Positions 7,013 to 16,028 of a stretch of DNA of 38,773 nucleotides are shown here, one piece after another; position 1 is the stretch's first letter; every line of letters begins with the position of its first letter. The notes below the pieces were generated by a model, which saw nothing but the letters and a program-made list of their open reading frames with translations, did not search any database and was not told where the DNA came from. The DNA is taken from assembly GCA_013151345.1 (NCBI GenBank), contig JAADIM010000080.1:1-38773 (forward strand). The letters are read 5' to 3'. The translations under genes and the position numbers were made by a program. Origin of the DNA: Gammaproteobacteria bacterium. GTDB lineage: Bacteria; Pseudomonadota; Gammaproteobacteria; SG8-11.

Positions 7013-7836
7013 TCTATCCTGTCCAATATGATAGCTAATCCCTCAAGTACTAATTGAGGCCTATGCAAAAATGATTTTTCAAGGAATGGAAGCAAGGTGT
7101 CCGCATCGCCGCCCGTTATAATATTTGCTATTTGCACATTATTGCTTTGGTTTGTCGATGATTGTTTGCGTGAGGGCTGAGCAGGTAGTGTGGGTTTACT
7201 TAATGTAGAATGAATGTATTCTACCGCACTACAAATAAATGAAACTACTGCGGTGTGCACGCCATTTCTTATGCCGTCAATAGTATTACTGGCAAGTGAC
7301 GGCAGTAGTAGTTCTTTACTATTAACAATGTTATGACCAAAAACGGTTTCGATTTTGTGTGTTCCTTTCAGTAGGGAATCTTGCATTAATTGTAGGCCTG
7401 GCAATATGAGGCCTCCTTGATGAACCCCTGTATCGGTAATTGCATCGATTGTAATCGCAGTACCACAATCTACTATTATAGCGGCTTGTTTTATATTGTT
7501 TTTAACTGCGACTAAGGCTGCCCAACGATCTGAGCCCAATTGCAATGGGTTTTCATATGCATTTTTAACACCATATGCCTGATCTTTGGGGGTAATAATA
7601 TGCACCCGCATCCCCCAATGAGCATCAATCCACTGTATTAGTTGATTGGCAAGATGGAAATCAACATCGCTTGATACACAAATTTTGTCAGGTTTTGCAA
7701 TATTGCCCCATTCTCTGGAAAAAGACGCGAGCATTTGATCGGTATTATATTTATACCCACCCGTCGTGACCATTTGCATATTATGGTAAGATGCCCACTT
7801 TAGACGGGTATTACCCAGGTCAATTAGCAAATTCAT
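7009..7836 (-). CDS. coaX: type III pantothenate kinase
   Basis: 275 residues. It phosphorylates pantothenate, the first step of coenzyme A synthesis. The N-terminal DLGNTRLKW is the ASKHA-fold phosphate motif of CoaX. DCGTAITIDAI near residue 125 is the second motif, and QGGLILPGLQLM the third. SDRWAALVA matches the conserved RD/RW block, and the C-terminal GGDADTL is also typical. There is a Gln/Ser/Asn-rich insertion before IANIITGGDA (PAQPSRKQSSTNQS) that I do not expect in most homologs. It sits 23 bp after birA and overlaps the SPOR gene, so the three form an operon, the usual order in gammaproteobacteria using type III rather than type I (CoaA) kinase. Confidence 0.93.
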   Translation of the reverse strand: MNLLIDLGNTRLKWASYHNMQMVTTGGYKYNTDQMLASFSREWGNIAKPDKICVSSDVDFHLANQLIQWIDAHWGMRVHIITPKDQAYGVKNAYENPLQLGSDRWAALVAVKNNIKQAAIIVDCGTAITIDAITDTGVHQGGLILPGLQLMQDSLLKGTHKIETVFGHNIVNSKELLLPSLASNTIDGIRNGVHTAVVSFICSAVEYIHSTLSKPTLPAQPSRKQSSTNQSNNVQIANIITGGDADTLLPFLEKSFLHRPQLVLEGLAIILDRIE

Positions 7837-7859
7837 TCGTCATCACCACAGTTTTCGCG

Positions 7860-8834
7860 TTAGCCACGCAAACTAATTTCACCGCTGGTGAACTTCTGTA
7901 TCTGTCCGTCAGCGACACGTACCAGCAGCGCACCCATGTTATCGATGCCTTCGCAAATGCCACTTATTTTGTCTTTAGGTAAAAGAAGGCTCACATGATT
8001 ACCAGAATATGCATCGTAACGTCGCCATTCTTCTGCAAACATACTTAGTCCACTTTGTTCGAATTGGGTAATCGCATTAAATAATTGTTGCAGTAACTTA
8101 CCGGCTAGCTGGTTGCGCGAGGGCACTTCACCTAAAATTGTTTTAAGGTCAACCCAGGGTTGATCAATTTGATGTGACACGCTATTGCTTAAGTCTGCAT
8201 TGAACCCAATGCCCATCACAACACGGCATGGGCCGGTTGATTCAGCTACCATTTCAACTAACGTGCCAGCAAGTTTACGTTTTTGCCATATCACGTCATT
8301 TGGCCACTTTAGCTTTACATCGTTTATGCCAAAGTCTTGTAGTGTTCTGATAATAGCGACTGACAATGCCAAACCTAGCCCACCCAGCATTTGCGGGTCT
8401 GAAGAAAAGTGCCGTAATATAGACATATAAATGTTGCCACCAAAGGGGGATATCCATTTTCGACCGCGTCTTCCTCGCCCCGCTGTTTGCATTTCGGCAA
8501 AACACACATTTGCTTTATCGATATCGGAATTTACTTTGCCCATCAAGTAAGCATTTGTCGATTCAAGTTGAAGGAATACATCGAGGTTTGATATTTTATT
8601 TCGCGTTGATGCCTCAATGCTTCTTAAAATTTTAGTTGAATCCAGCAATTCGACTGCATGCGCAAATCGATAGCCCTTGCCCCGTACTGAATGCAAATCA
8701 AGACCATATGTTGACAATTTTTTGATTGCCATCCATATGCCTGTTCGACTGATCCCGAGTGTTTTCCCCAGCTCTTCCCCGGAATGAAATGCACCGTCCG
8801 ATAGAATGGAAATTATTCTGGTTTGATTATTCAT
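7860..8834 (-). CDS. birA: bifunctional biotin-protein ligase / biotin operon repressor
   Basis: 324 residues with both BirA parts. An N-terminal winged helix (about 1-65, with FHSGEELGKTLGISRTGIWM) should bind the biotin operator. The central ligase domain carries the biotinyl-AMP loop GRGRRGRKW, then KWPNDVIW and KLAGTLVEM. A small C-terminal SH3-like domain with GICEGIDNMGALLV follows. The enzyme activates biotin with ATP and attaches it to the acetyl-CoA carboxylase carrier protein. The presence of the HTH domain implies that it also represses biotin synthesis genes elsewhere in the genome. Confidence 0.95.
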   Translation of the reverse strand: MNNQTRIISILSDGAFHSGEELGKTLGISRTGIWMAIKKLSTYGLDLHSVRGKGYRFAHAVELLDSTKILRSIEASTRNKISNLDVFLQLESTNAYLMGKVNSDIDKANVCFAEMQTAGRGRRGRKWISPFGGNIYMSILRHFSSDPQMLGGLGLALSVAIIRTLQDFGINDVKLKWPNDVIWQKRKLAGTLVEMVAESTGPCRVVMGIGFNADLSNSVSHQIDQPWVDLKTILGEVPSRNQLAGKLLQQLFNAITQFEQSGLSMFAEEWRRYDAYSGNHVSLLLPKDKISGICEGIDNMGALLVRVADGQIQKFTSGEISLRG

Positions 8835-8908
8835 AATTACTTAACTAATTACAACTTCATTACATTATGGCTTGGTAAGGCTGCCTCTGATTGAGTCAGG
8901 GCGAATAA

Positions 8909-10498
8909 CTATATCAACAATTCCCTATCCAGGTAATCCAATAAATTTTTTCTAATTTTTTCTCTGAGAACGATATCATAAAAATCTATTGGGTTAAAAT
9001 CATCAGTTAATACAATAGCCGGCTGATTTTCATCAAACTTGTATTGTTGCCCTATATTTTTGATGATATTGCTTTGCAATTCTGGGTGAATCATAGCTAC
9101 ATTGATTTTTCTATAATCGAAATGTAATTTTTCTCCCTGATAGGCCACAACTGCAAAATTTCCGACACCGCCCTTTCCTTCTAACCCAGTATCGAGATCA
9201 AATGCGGGGTATATCTCAACATGGTCGAATACGGCTTGAAGTGTTTTTATAATCGACGCGGTCATGTAGTTATTTTTTTTAATGCTGCCTATCAAATTCA
9301 TTGCAAGTATGCCATTCGCGTTTAGACGCTGTGACATTAATTCAAATGCTTCACGACTAACAAGATGTCCCGGTGTCAAGTCACCACTAAATACATCAAG
9401 AATTAGATAGTCATATTGCTGTTGAATATTGCTTAAGTAATACCTTGCATCAGATACAATGGCATCACCGGTTAATTCAAAATCAAAATAATTTTTTGCA
9501 ATATCAAAAATAAGCGGATCGATATCAACTACGTCGGTAATTACGCCCTGTTTCTCATACCATCGAGGAATTAAACCAGCGCCCAAACCGATAACCAAAC
9601 ATCGTTTTCCATTTGGATTAAGTTGTGCAGGAATAAACTGTAAAAAATAGTGATAGCGATTGATAGACATCATGTTCGTCATATCAATTCCACCTTGAAT
9701 TAAGCCATCTATCATTAATTCACGAATGTGTTTTTCGCTGTGTTTATAATCGACGACATTGAGTTGCCCATAAAAACTATCTTTCACAAAAATGCGGTCT
9801 ATATTTGTACCATCTGACGCTTGCAAAGATAACGTCCGTTCAGTGGGTGACAACAACATGGGGACCACCAAACAAACTGCCACTGCCCATTTCTTTTTGA
9901 AGATAATAAAGTAACAGACAGAAAGCAATATCAAGAGTATGCCTGTCGCCCAGAATATTTTATCGACGCCGAGATAAGCAATTAGAAAAAACCCGGTTAG
10001 AAAAGTACCTATGACACTGCCAAACGTAGAAAGCGCATAAAAACCACCGACGGTGCGTCCTATGTTTTTCAGTTCGCTTGCGGCTATCTTTATTAAAAAA
10101 GGCGACACGCATCCTAGCAGAAACAATGATGGTCCAAATATAATCAAGGTACTGCTAAACGCACCCGCTCTTAAGCCTAAGGGCATCGTAAGTACAAGAA
10201 TCGCACCTTTGATCAAAGGAATGAACAATACGGCAACACCGCTTAACAAAATAATAATGAATAATGGATCTGCATTTTTGCTACGGTCGGCGTATATCCC
10301 TCCCAGCGCATAACCCAACGACAGCGCGATGAGTGTGACAGTAATCAATGATGTCCAGACGTATAAACTCACGCCGAAAAAAGGCCCTATCACTCTTGAA
10401 CCCAATACTTGGATCACCATGACCAGCGCGCCACTAATCACAGCCGTTAACATGAGATAACTTATAAATAACCTTGGTGAATGTATTGTTGAATCCAT
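8909..10498 (-). CDS. membrane-bound spermidine synthase-like protein
   Basis: 529 residues. The first 215 or so form six to eight hydrophobic segments of MFS-like type (for example GALVMVIQVLGSRVIGPFFG). The second half is a Rossmann methyltransferase-fold domain of spermidine-synthase type: CLVIGLGAGLIPR (nucleotide loop), VVDIDPLIFDIA (acidic residue after strand 2), DARYYL and DVFSGDLTPGHLVS. The family is annotated as fused MFS/spermidine synthase, but the true substrate is unknown for most members. It lies 74 bp upstream of birA on the same strand. A second, larger relative is at 22723-25860. Confidence 0.85.
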   Translation of the reverse strand: MDSTIHSPRLFISYLMLTAVISGALVMVIQVLGSRVIGPFFGVSLYVWTSLITVTLIALSLGYALGGIYADRSKNADPLFIIILLSGVAVLFIPLIKGAILVLTMPLGLRAGAFSSTLIIFGPSLFLLGCVSPFLIKIAASELKNIGRTVGGFYALSTFGSVIGTFLTGFFLIAYLGVDKIFWATGILLILLSVCYFIIFKKKWAVAVCLVVPMLLSPTERTLSLQASDGTNIDRIFVKDSFYGQLNVVDYKHSEKHIRELMIDGLIQGGIDMTNMMSINRYHYFLQFIPAQLNPNGKRCLVIGLGAGLIPRWYEKQGVITDVVDIDPLIFDIAKNYFDFELTGDAIVSDARYYLSNIQQQYDYLILDVFSGDLTPGHLVSREAFELMSQRLNANGILAMNLIGSIKKNNYMTASIIKTLQAVFDHVEIYPAFDLDTGLEGKGGVGNFAVVAYQGEKLHFDYRKINVAMIHPELQSNIIKNIGQQYKFDENQPAIVLTDDFNPIDFYDIVLREKIRKNLLDYLDRELLI

Positions 10499-10689
10499 AA
10501 ATGTTGCTAAGTTGATCGTTTAGTAGGTGAAATGTGGATTATTAAGGCATTTTATAGGCCACTCGGTTGGTCCTAGACGTCACCTCTGCCTGTTATTTGA
10601 CCAACTGTAATTATAAAAACCTAAAGTGTAACACGCTATAGCCGATAGTCGCTTACGCACACCGATTAAACAACTGGACTATATACCTT

Positions 10690-11211
10690 ATGTCAATTGC
10701 CGTTACAGTCAAATATTTTTTATCTCTGCTGGAAGTAAAATACCAGGTTTTGATACATCCCCGTGTGGGCACACCGCTGCAAACCGCTTTATCTGCAAAC
10801 ATCGAACCGAAACAACTCGCTTATGCTATTTTACTCAAAGACAGAGAAAAGTTCCTTATTGCTATCCTGCCTGCCAGTAACATTTTAGACATTCAGGATA
10901 TGAATAATCAATTACATCGCAAATTCATACCCGCCACATTGTCGGAAGAGAAACACGTGTTTAAAGACTGCACTCTGGGTATGGTGCCACCATTAGGAGA
11001 AGCGTATGGTATTGATGCGATTGTAGATAAATCATTAGATAATTTGCCAACCATTTATATGCCTACAGGTAATAATTCAACATTAATTTGTTTAAGCAAT
11101 GATGACTTTCAACTCGCTCAAGTCAATGCAATGCACGGTATGACAATATCTAAAAACAATTATCAATTTAACGATGAGCCATCTGCTCACCCTCATCTTT
11201 ATGCCGGTTAG
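10690..11211 (+). CDS. YbaK/ProX-type aminoacyl-tRNA deacylase domain protein
   Basis: 173 residues built around a YbaK fold. It begins with an approach helix (VKYFLSLLEVKYQVLIHPR), followed by QLAYAILLKDREKFLIAILP in the place of the lysine-bearing strand, and then LGMVPPLGEAYGIDAIVD, which matches the conserved G-x-x-P-P-x-G block. Members hydrolyse mischarged tRNA, typically Cys-, Ala- or Ser-tRNA. Which one cannot be told from sequence. It is convergent with the cyclase gene. The 105 bp between them contain an imperfect inverted repeat (CAAAGACGCAAA against TTTGCATCTTTG), perhaps a shared terminator. Confidence 0.78.
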   Translation: MSIAVTVKYFLSLLEVKYQVLIHPRVGTPLQTALSANIEPKQLAYAILLKDREKFLIAILPASNILDIQDMNNQLHRKFIPATLSEEKHVFKDCTLGMVPPLGEAYGIDAIVDKSLDNLPTIYMPTGNNSTLICLSNDDFQLAQVNAMHGMTISKNNYQFNDEPSAHPHLYAG

Positions 11212-11316
11212 TTATTTTCTCAGAATAAATTCTTCGCTACAAAGACGCAAATGCCAAAACATTATTTCGTACAAAATAACTTTGCGCCCTTTGCATCTTT
11301 GCGGTGAATACTTCGC

Positions 11317-12840
11317 TTAACTAATCGAATACACTCGCACCAACTGCTCACGACCTTTTACTTTGTGTACATCCCTGTCTACGATGTCTGGTTCCAGTTC
11401 TTCCGGTAAATGTGCATACACATCCGCACTGATCAATATATCAGTACCCAATTCTTTGTTTAGTGCTTCCAACCTTGCAGCAACGTTGACGGTATCGCCA
11501 ATAACGGCGTACTTCATGCGTGTGCGACTTCCCAGATTACCGGCAACAACGGGCCCGGTATGAATTCCAATCCTTGCGCCCAATTCCTGCATACCACAGT
11601 TTTTCCAGTAACGAGACAATCCGGATTTTTCCCATTCCTTATTTAACTCTACCAGCCTTTTGCGCATCTCTATCGCACAACATACTGCTTTTTCTGAATG
11701 GTCAGGTACGGTGTTCGGCGCACCAAACACGGCTAGAATTGCATCACCTATAAATTCGATTACACAACCACTATGTGTGTCAATCAATACGTTCATTGCA
11801 CCCAGATATCGATTTAGCATATCTACGACTTGTACCGGTGGTAACTGTTCGCTAATAGTGGAATAACCACGTAAATCTGAAAACAGCACGGTAACAACTC
11901 TTTCCTCTCCTCCAAGTTCTAACTGCTCGCGGTGATCTAATAACGTTTTTGCTACCCCTTCACTGACATAACGTCCAAATGTCTCTCGGATAAAATCTCG
12001 TTCCTGTAATCCTTCAGCCATATTATCAAAATGGCGGCTCATGAGACCAAACTCATCGGCTCTATCCATACCTATACGCGTTTCAAGCTCACCCCGCGCA
12101 ATCATTCCAGCAGCATCAATAATTTGATTCAGGGGCTGGCGTACGCTTCTCGCAACGACATATGAAACTACGGCAATCACAAATGCTGCAACACCAAATA
12201 CACTTAGCGTTGTCCACAATATGTCGGATTGGATCTGTGATATACGTGAAACATCCACATCGACGCCAACAAGCGCAATACTTTTTCCTTGTTTTGTTAA
12301 AACAGGCGCATAACCCGATAAGGTTGTACCAAATTCATCTACGTAGGGCTTCTCTTCCACCGATGGCTTTGTAAATCCTCTTAGCATCACAGGTAAGCTC
12401 GTCGCGTCATAAAGCTCGCCGGGGTTTCCTGTTGGACCTGTTTTTACATAGTCTACAAAAAAACGTAATTTGGTTGGTTCGAGGGTCGGGCGAAACACGT
12501 AGATCGTTTTAATATCGGGGTCTTGATTTGCTATATAATCAAAGCGTTTTACCAACTTCTTGTGAAAAGTAGTTATTTCAGCTGAATCGACCGGGATCGC
12601 GGTAATCTCTTTGTCATCAATCGATGCGGCAAGGCTAGAGGCAACCGCTAACAATCTTTTTTGCAAAGCATGTAATTCGTTATCTACACCGGTTTTGTAA
12701 AATACGGCACCTAACATAGCAAGTGATAAAAATACAGCACCTCCATAAATTAACGTAAGGCGGAAATGAAAACGTTGCCATGCATGAAGACTATCGAGTG
12801 AGTTTAAGACAGGTTTTTCTAACGGTCCGTGTGCGCCCAT
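11317..12840 (-). CDS. membrane adenylate cyclase with extracellular sensor and HAMP
   Basis: 507 residues. A first membrane helix (about 30-48) is followed by a periplasmic sensor of about 165 residues resembling a Cache-type fold (GYAPVLTKQGKSIALVGVDV), a second helix near 215-230, a HAMP domain (VARSVRQPLNQIIDAAGMIA) and a class III cyclase domain. Metal-binding Asp residues are seen in VLFSDLRGYS and EFIGDAILAVFG. RMKYAVIGDTVNVAARLE carries the Lys and Asp expected for adenine selectivity and the Asn/Arg of the transition state. It should convert ATP to cAMP in response to a periplasmic ligand. It is on the same strand as sspB, 62 bp downstream. Lack of an inactivating substitution suggests an active enzyme. 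Confidence 0.9.
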   Translation of the reverse strand: MGAHGPLEKPVLNSLDSLHAWQRFHFRLTLIYGGAVFLSLAMLGAVFYKTGVDNELHALQKRLLAVASSLAASIDDKEITAIPVDSAEITTFHKKLVKRFDYIANQDPDIKTIYVFRPTLEPTKLRFFVDYVKTGPTGNPGELYDATSLPVMLRGFTKPSVEEKPYVDEFGTTLSGYAPVLTKQGKSIALVGVDVDVSRISQIQSDILWTTLSVFGVAAFVIAVVSYVVARSVRQPLNQIIDAAGMIARGELETRIGMDRADEFGLMSRHFDNMAEGLQERDFIRETFGRYVSEGVAKTLLDHREQLELGGEERVVTVLFSDLRGYSTISEQLPPVQVVDMLNRYLGAMNVLIDTHSGCVIEFIGDAILAVFGAPNTVPDHSEKAVCCAIEMRKRLVELNKEWEKSGLSRYWKNCGMQELGARIGIHTGPVVAGNLGSRTRMKYAVIGDTVNVAARLEALNKELGTDILISADVYAHLPEELEPDIVDRDVHKVKGREQLVRVYSIS

Positions 12841-12902
12841 TATTACAATACCTCTGTTCGTTACTGAAGTGTCTCGCAGGTACTCTTCGCTGAAAAGTAA
12901 TT

Positions 12903-13283
12903 CTATTTAACAAGCTTCAGTTTTGTTTTCGATTTATCGGTATTACTTGGATCCGGTGGTTGTGTTTCGTCGTCTTCACTAAAGACCATCCCACGACCGT
13001 TTTCTTTGGAATAAATGGCGAGCACTGCACTGATTGGAATCACTATATTCTGAGGTTTACCTGAGAACCTTGCACTAAATGTGATTGATTCATTACCCAA
13101 GTTCAAATCTTTAACTGCCTGCGGACTCAAGTTAAACACAATTTTTTGGTTAACACTGAATTCTGCAGGTGCTTGTACACCCCTAATCTTTGCGTCTACA
13201 AGTAAATAAGGTGATAAATCGTTTACGACAATCCATTCATATAAGGCCCTGACGAGATAAGGGCGACTGGAAGTCATGGACAT
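12903..13283 (-). CDS. sspB: ClpXP protease specificity-enhancing factor SspB
   Basis: 126 residues. The N-terminal substrate-binding domain reads RPYLVRALYEWIVVNDLSPY, then IVFNLSP, ITFSARFSG and IVIPISAVLAIYSKENG, all matching Escherichia coli SspB. A short acidic linker leads to the C-terminal KLKLVK, the ClpX-binding tail. SspB tethers ssrA-tagged proteins and some other substrates to ClpXP. It is shorter than the E. coli protein (about 165 residues), mainly because of a shorter linker. The usual sspA-sspB order is kept, but with a 97-bp tandem repeat in the gap. Confidence 0.95.
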   Translation of the reverse strand: MSMTSSRPYLVRALYEWIVVNDLSPYLLVDAKIRGVQAPAEFSVNQKIVFNLSPQAVKDLNLGNESITFSARFSGKPQNIVIPISAVLAIYSKENGRGMVFSEDDETQPPDPSNTDKSKTKLKLVK

Positions 13284-13313
13284 TTATAGCATCCTTACAA
13301 AGCGAATTCTTTC

Positions 13314-13410
13314 TTATAAACGTAAGTACTTAGAAACGTGAGTACTTATAAACAATAAGTACGTATAAATCTAAGGACTTATAAACCTAAGTACTTATAA
13401 ATATAAGCAC
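13314..13410. repeat. six-unit 16/17-bp tandem repeat between sspA and sspB
   Basis: Six adjoining units of 16, 16, 17, 16, 16 and 16 bp fit the consensus TTATAAACGTAAGTAC with one to several differences each. The array fills most of the sspA-sspB intergenic region and stops 17 bp before the sspA stop codon on one side and 30 bp before the sspB start on the other. Each unit contains an almost palindromic GTACTTATAA junction. It could be a replication-slippage array or a cluster of protein binding sites. Confidence 0.85.
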
Positions 13411-13427
13411 CAATGAACGTGGGTTGA

Positions 13428-14051
13428 TTATCTCAGTTCTTGCTCTGCTTCTGACAAACTTGAAACAAAGGTCTCGCGTTCGAAAAGTCGCTCTGAGTAA
13501 TTATAAACAGCTTTTGCTTGTGGAGGTAATTGTATATCAAACGAACTTAAACGCCAAAGAATAGGCGCGATAGCACAATCTATGACGGAAAATTCATCCG
13601 ACATAAAATATTCTTTTTGTTCGAAAATAGGCGCAACAGTCGATAACGCATCGCGCAATGCAACGCGTGCTTCCGGTTTTCCGGACTCATCCTGACCTGA
13701 TAACGTATCTACATGTCCGTACCAATCACGCTGTATGCGATACAGCATTTGCCGACTACGAGCACGGGAAACAGGATCTACCGGCATCAAAGGAGGATGG
13801 GGAAAACGTTCATCCAGATATTCCATGATGACTTGTGAATCAAAAAGAACGAGTTCTCGATCGACAAGTGTTGGTACAGAATTGTAGGGATTGAGGTCTA
13901 TTAAATCTTCTGGTTTATTATCACTATCTACATAATGATACTCAACATTGATACCTTTTTCAGCCAACACAATTCTTACGCGGTGGCTATAAATATCCGT
14001 GAGACCGGAAAACAATGTCATGACTGATTTTCTATTAGCGATCAAGGCCAT
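13428..14051 (-). CDS. sspA: stringent starvation protein A
   Basis: The product is a glutathione S-transferase-fold protein that binds RNA polymerase and alters transcription under starvation and acid stress. MALIANRKSVMTLFSG aligns without gaps to the start of E. coli SspA (MAVAANKRSVMTLFSG), so I take the ATG at 14051. The ORF track begins four codons earlier at a TTG. Thioredoxin-fold residues (YSHRVRIVLAEKG, NSVPTLVDRELVLFDSQVIM) and YLDERFPHPPLMPVDP, the surface-exposed block needed for polymerase binding, are all conserved. The protein has 207 residues against 212 in E. coli. Upstream stand the alternative complex III genes instead of petABC. Confidence 0.95.
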   Translation of the reverse strand: MALIANRKSVMTLFSGLTDIYSHRVRIVLAEKGINVEYHYVDSDNKPEDLIDLNPYNSVPTLVDRELVLFDSQVIMEYLDERFPHPPLMPVDPVSRARSRQMLYRIQRDWYGHVDTLSGQDESGKPEARVALRDALSTVAPIFEQKEYFMSDEFSVIDCAIAPILWRLSSFDIQLPPQAKAVYNYSERLFERETFVSSLSEAEQELR

Positions 14052-14063
14052 CGCGACATCCAA

Positions 14064-14379
14064 TTATTTGTTGCAAGGTTGAGTTAAATTCCTATATGCG
14101 AAATGAGAAAAGACGACATTATATAGAAAAAGTGCCATTTCGTCCTGTTCTAAAAATTTTTTTTTAAACAAAAGTGGGCAAGCAATAACCCATTGATTAG
14201 CATCATAAAATTAATTGCTGTCGTTGAGAAGTTCACTGATCAGAGCAATCCGGAGAAAAATCATACCAAGTCCATCTCTGAACCGGCATCATTCTTACTC
14301 AGAAAACTGTCAGAACTAGGAACTGTTAAAACTAGCACGGGCATCGGTAAACACCCGCGTCTATATAACACGGTATAAG
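14064..14379. other. 316-bp gap between actF and sspA
   Basis: No convincing gene. A 61-residue + strand ORF (14193-14378) has no recognisable product and no ribosome binding site, so I do not call it. The gap is likely to hold the sspA promoter; a run of nine T lies near 14157 to 14165 on the + strand, but I see no clean terminator stem. Confidence 0.5.
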
Positions 14380-15417
14380 TTACGATGCTTTCACCAACCC
14401 GTACTTATTTAATGACCATTTAACGGCAAACCACGATGCGGCCAATACAATGGCAGTAACAATAAAGTCAAAAGCAGCCGTCATCGGTATGTGATACTGC
14501 TCTGTTATAATTGAACCAGAAATCCAGGTGAAACGTTCAAGCCAGGTGCCGACAACGATACAAGAAGCAACCATAATAATAACAATGGGATTATGACGAT
14601 TCGGTGTATAAACAGCAAAGGTCACAAATGGAATAATAAATTTGAGCGCAAGGAAGGTCCACCAAATAGGCGCCAAATCAAATTGCATCATTTGGTTAAA
14701 ACGGTCGAATTCTTCAGGCAATCGTCCATACCACATAATCAGATATTGTGTGAAATAGAAATAGGTCCACAAAATAGTAAAAGCTAACATAAATTGAGCC
14801 ATGTAATTAAATACAAACGGTTTAAAAGGATTTTTCAATTTACCTGAGCGATGAAGGAAAAACAGGAGCAGGGTAAAAAATGCCAAAAAACAATGAAAAT
14901 TACTGACAAAGTGGTAAACACCATAACTGGCACTGTGCCAGCTGGGCATCATTGTCATTTCAAAATCCCAGGCGATCATCGTGCCATACATCACATAGAC
15001 ACCTGGAATCAATAATGCAATGTTGCGGAATTTCCGATGCGCGGCTGGTGAGCTGTCAATCGATGTTTGATACTGCAGTTTAATAAATAATAGAAACATG
15101 CCAAACACAAGCAGAAAACCAATTATTTGCCTGGCTACCAGAAAAGTATAGTTGTGCCATCCCGGTAAGTGCTGATCTCCTTCATGCGCAGTGGCTAACC
15201 ATTGAAACGTAGACTCACCATTAATAAGTAATATTAATAAAAGTACAAAAGCGACCGGAAACAATGCAGCAAGCGAACACGCAATATATCGCACTTGAAA
15301 GCGCCATTTGCCGTTGACCAGATGCAGGATGGCTGAAAAAGTCACACCTGCGAGTGCCATAAAAAGCACGATTAAGAAATTCGTTGTTAAGACTGACCAG
15401 CTTCCAAAATTTTCCAT
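14380..15417 (-). CDS. actF: alternative complex III subunit ActF (NrfD-like membrane protein)
   Basis: 345 residues with about ten hydrophobic segments and no cofactor motif. It is the second quinol-oxidoreductase membrane subunit of the complex, a shorter relative of ActC in the NrfD/PsrC superfamily. Recognisable stretches are VARQIIGFLLVFGMFLLF, TMIAWDFEMTMMPSWHSASY (with the DFxMxxMPxWHS block also present in ActC) and LIMWYGRLPEEFDRF, which agree with ActF of other complexes. It lies 50 bp downstream of actE and is the last gene of the operon. The cytochrome oxidase genes that often follow act operons are absent. Confidence 0.88.
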   Translation of the reverse strand: MENFGSWSVLTTNFLIVLFMALAGVTFSAILHLVNGKWRFQVRYIACSLAALFPVAFVLLLILLINGESTFQWLATAHEGDQHLPGWHNYTFLVARQIIGFLLVFGMFLLFIKLQYQTSIDSSPAAHRKFRNIALLIPGVYVMYGTMIAWDFEMTMMPSWHSASYGVYHFVSNFHCFLAFFTLLLFFLHRSGKLKNPFKPFVFNYMAQFMLAFTILWTYFYFTQYLIMWYGRLPEEFDRFNQMMQFDLAPIWWTFLALKFIIPFVTFAVYTPNRHNPIVIIMVASCIVVGTWLERFTWISGSIITEQYHIPMTAAFDFIVTAIVLAASWFAVKWSLNKYGLVKAS

Positions 15418-15467
15418 CGAGTTAACCCTTTACCTTTAATTACAAGAACACTGTAATAAATAAATAA

Positions 15468-16028
15468 TTATTTGTCCGCCTTGCTAGCTACAACAGGTTG
15501 CTTGGCCAACTGATTACGAACGTAATTCACTACATGCCAGCGCTCTTCTACTGAAAGATCGTTCGACCCACCACCTTCACCAGATATGCCGTACGCAGGC
15601 ATAATGGCACCACCGAATGTAATCGTGCCAAAAAGCCAACCTTCGGTTAAATCTTTTTGCACATATTCGGTTGTTAGATCAATCGCACCAATTTTCGGAC
15701 TAACTGGCGAGTCTGCTTTACCCGATAAGCCATGACATGCTGAACAATATATAATAAATAAACGTTTACCGATTTTTATCGAACCTTCAGTAACAGCTAT
15801 TGGATTTTGCAAGCTTTTGGCTTCGTCTCTATTCGCGACTGTTGTTAACACGCCGATAGTCGGTATTGAACGTGCCGGGAAAGAAAATATTTTTCCTTTA
15901 TACGTTTCTTGCGGCTTAACACTGGGCTGGTTCATCATATCTGTTGACCAGGGCCAGGCGAATACAACCGTCGGCACAAGCAATGATAATACAAACAGGG
16001 CAGGAATTAGCCTTCCATTAAACCTCAT
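15468..16028 (-). CDS. actE: alternative complex III subunit ActE (monoheme cytochrome c)
   Basis: 186 residues. An N-terminal signal peptide (RLIPALFVLSLLVPTVVFAW) directs it to the periplasm. One class I cytochrome c domain follows, with CSACH heme attachment and a likely axial Met in GGAIMPAYG. There is no lipobox Cys, while ActE of Rhodothermus is described as a lipoprotein, so anchoring may differ here. In the complex ActE takes electrons from the pentaheme subunit and passes them to the oxidase or a soluble carrier. Its ATG overlaps the actD stop by 4 bp. Confidence 0.9.
   Translation of the reverse strand: MRFNGRLIPALFVLSLLVPTVVFAWPWSTDMMNQPSVKPQETYKGKIFSFPARSIPTIGVLTTVANRDEAKSLQNPIAVTEGSIKIGKRLFIIYCSACHGLSGKADSPVSPKIGAIDLTTEYVQKDLTEGWLFGTITFGGAIMPAYGISGEGGGSNDLSVEERWHVVNYVRNQLAKQPVVASKADK

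Noticed and set aside
13314-13410. Possible CRISPR array
   Set aside because: Units of 16-17 bp adjoin directly without spacers; a plain tandem repeat. The arrays near 26864 and 27217 were rejected for the same reason.
14193-14378. 61-residue + strand ORF between actF and sspA
   Set aside because: No recognisable product, no ribosome binding site, ends right at the actF stop on the other strand.
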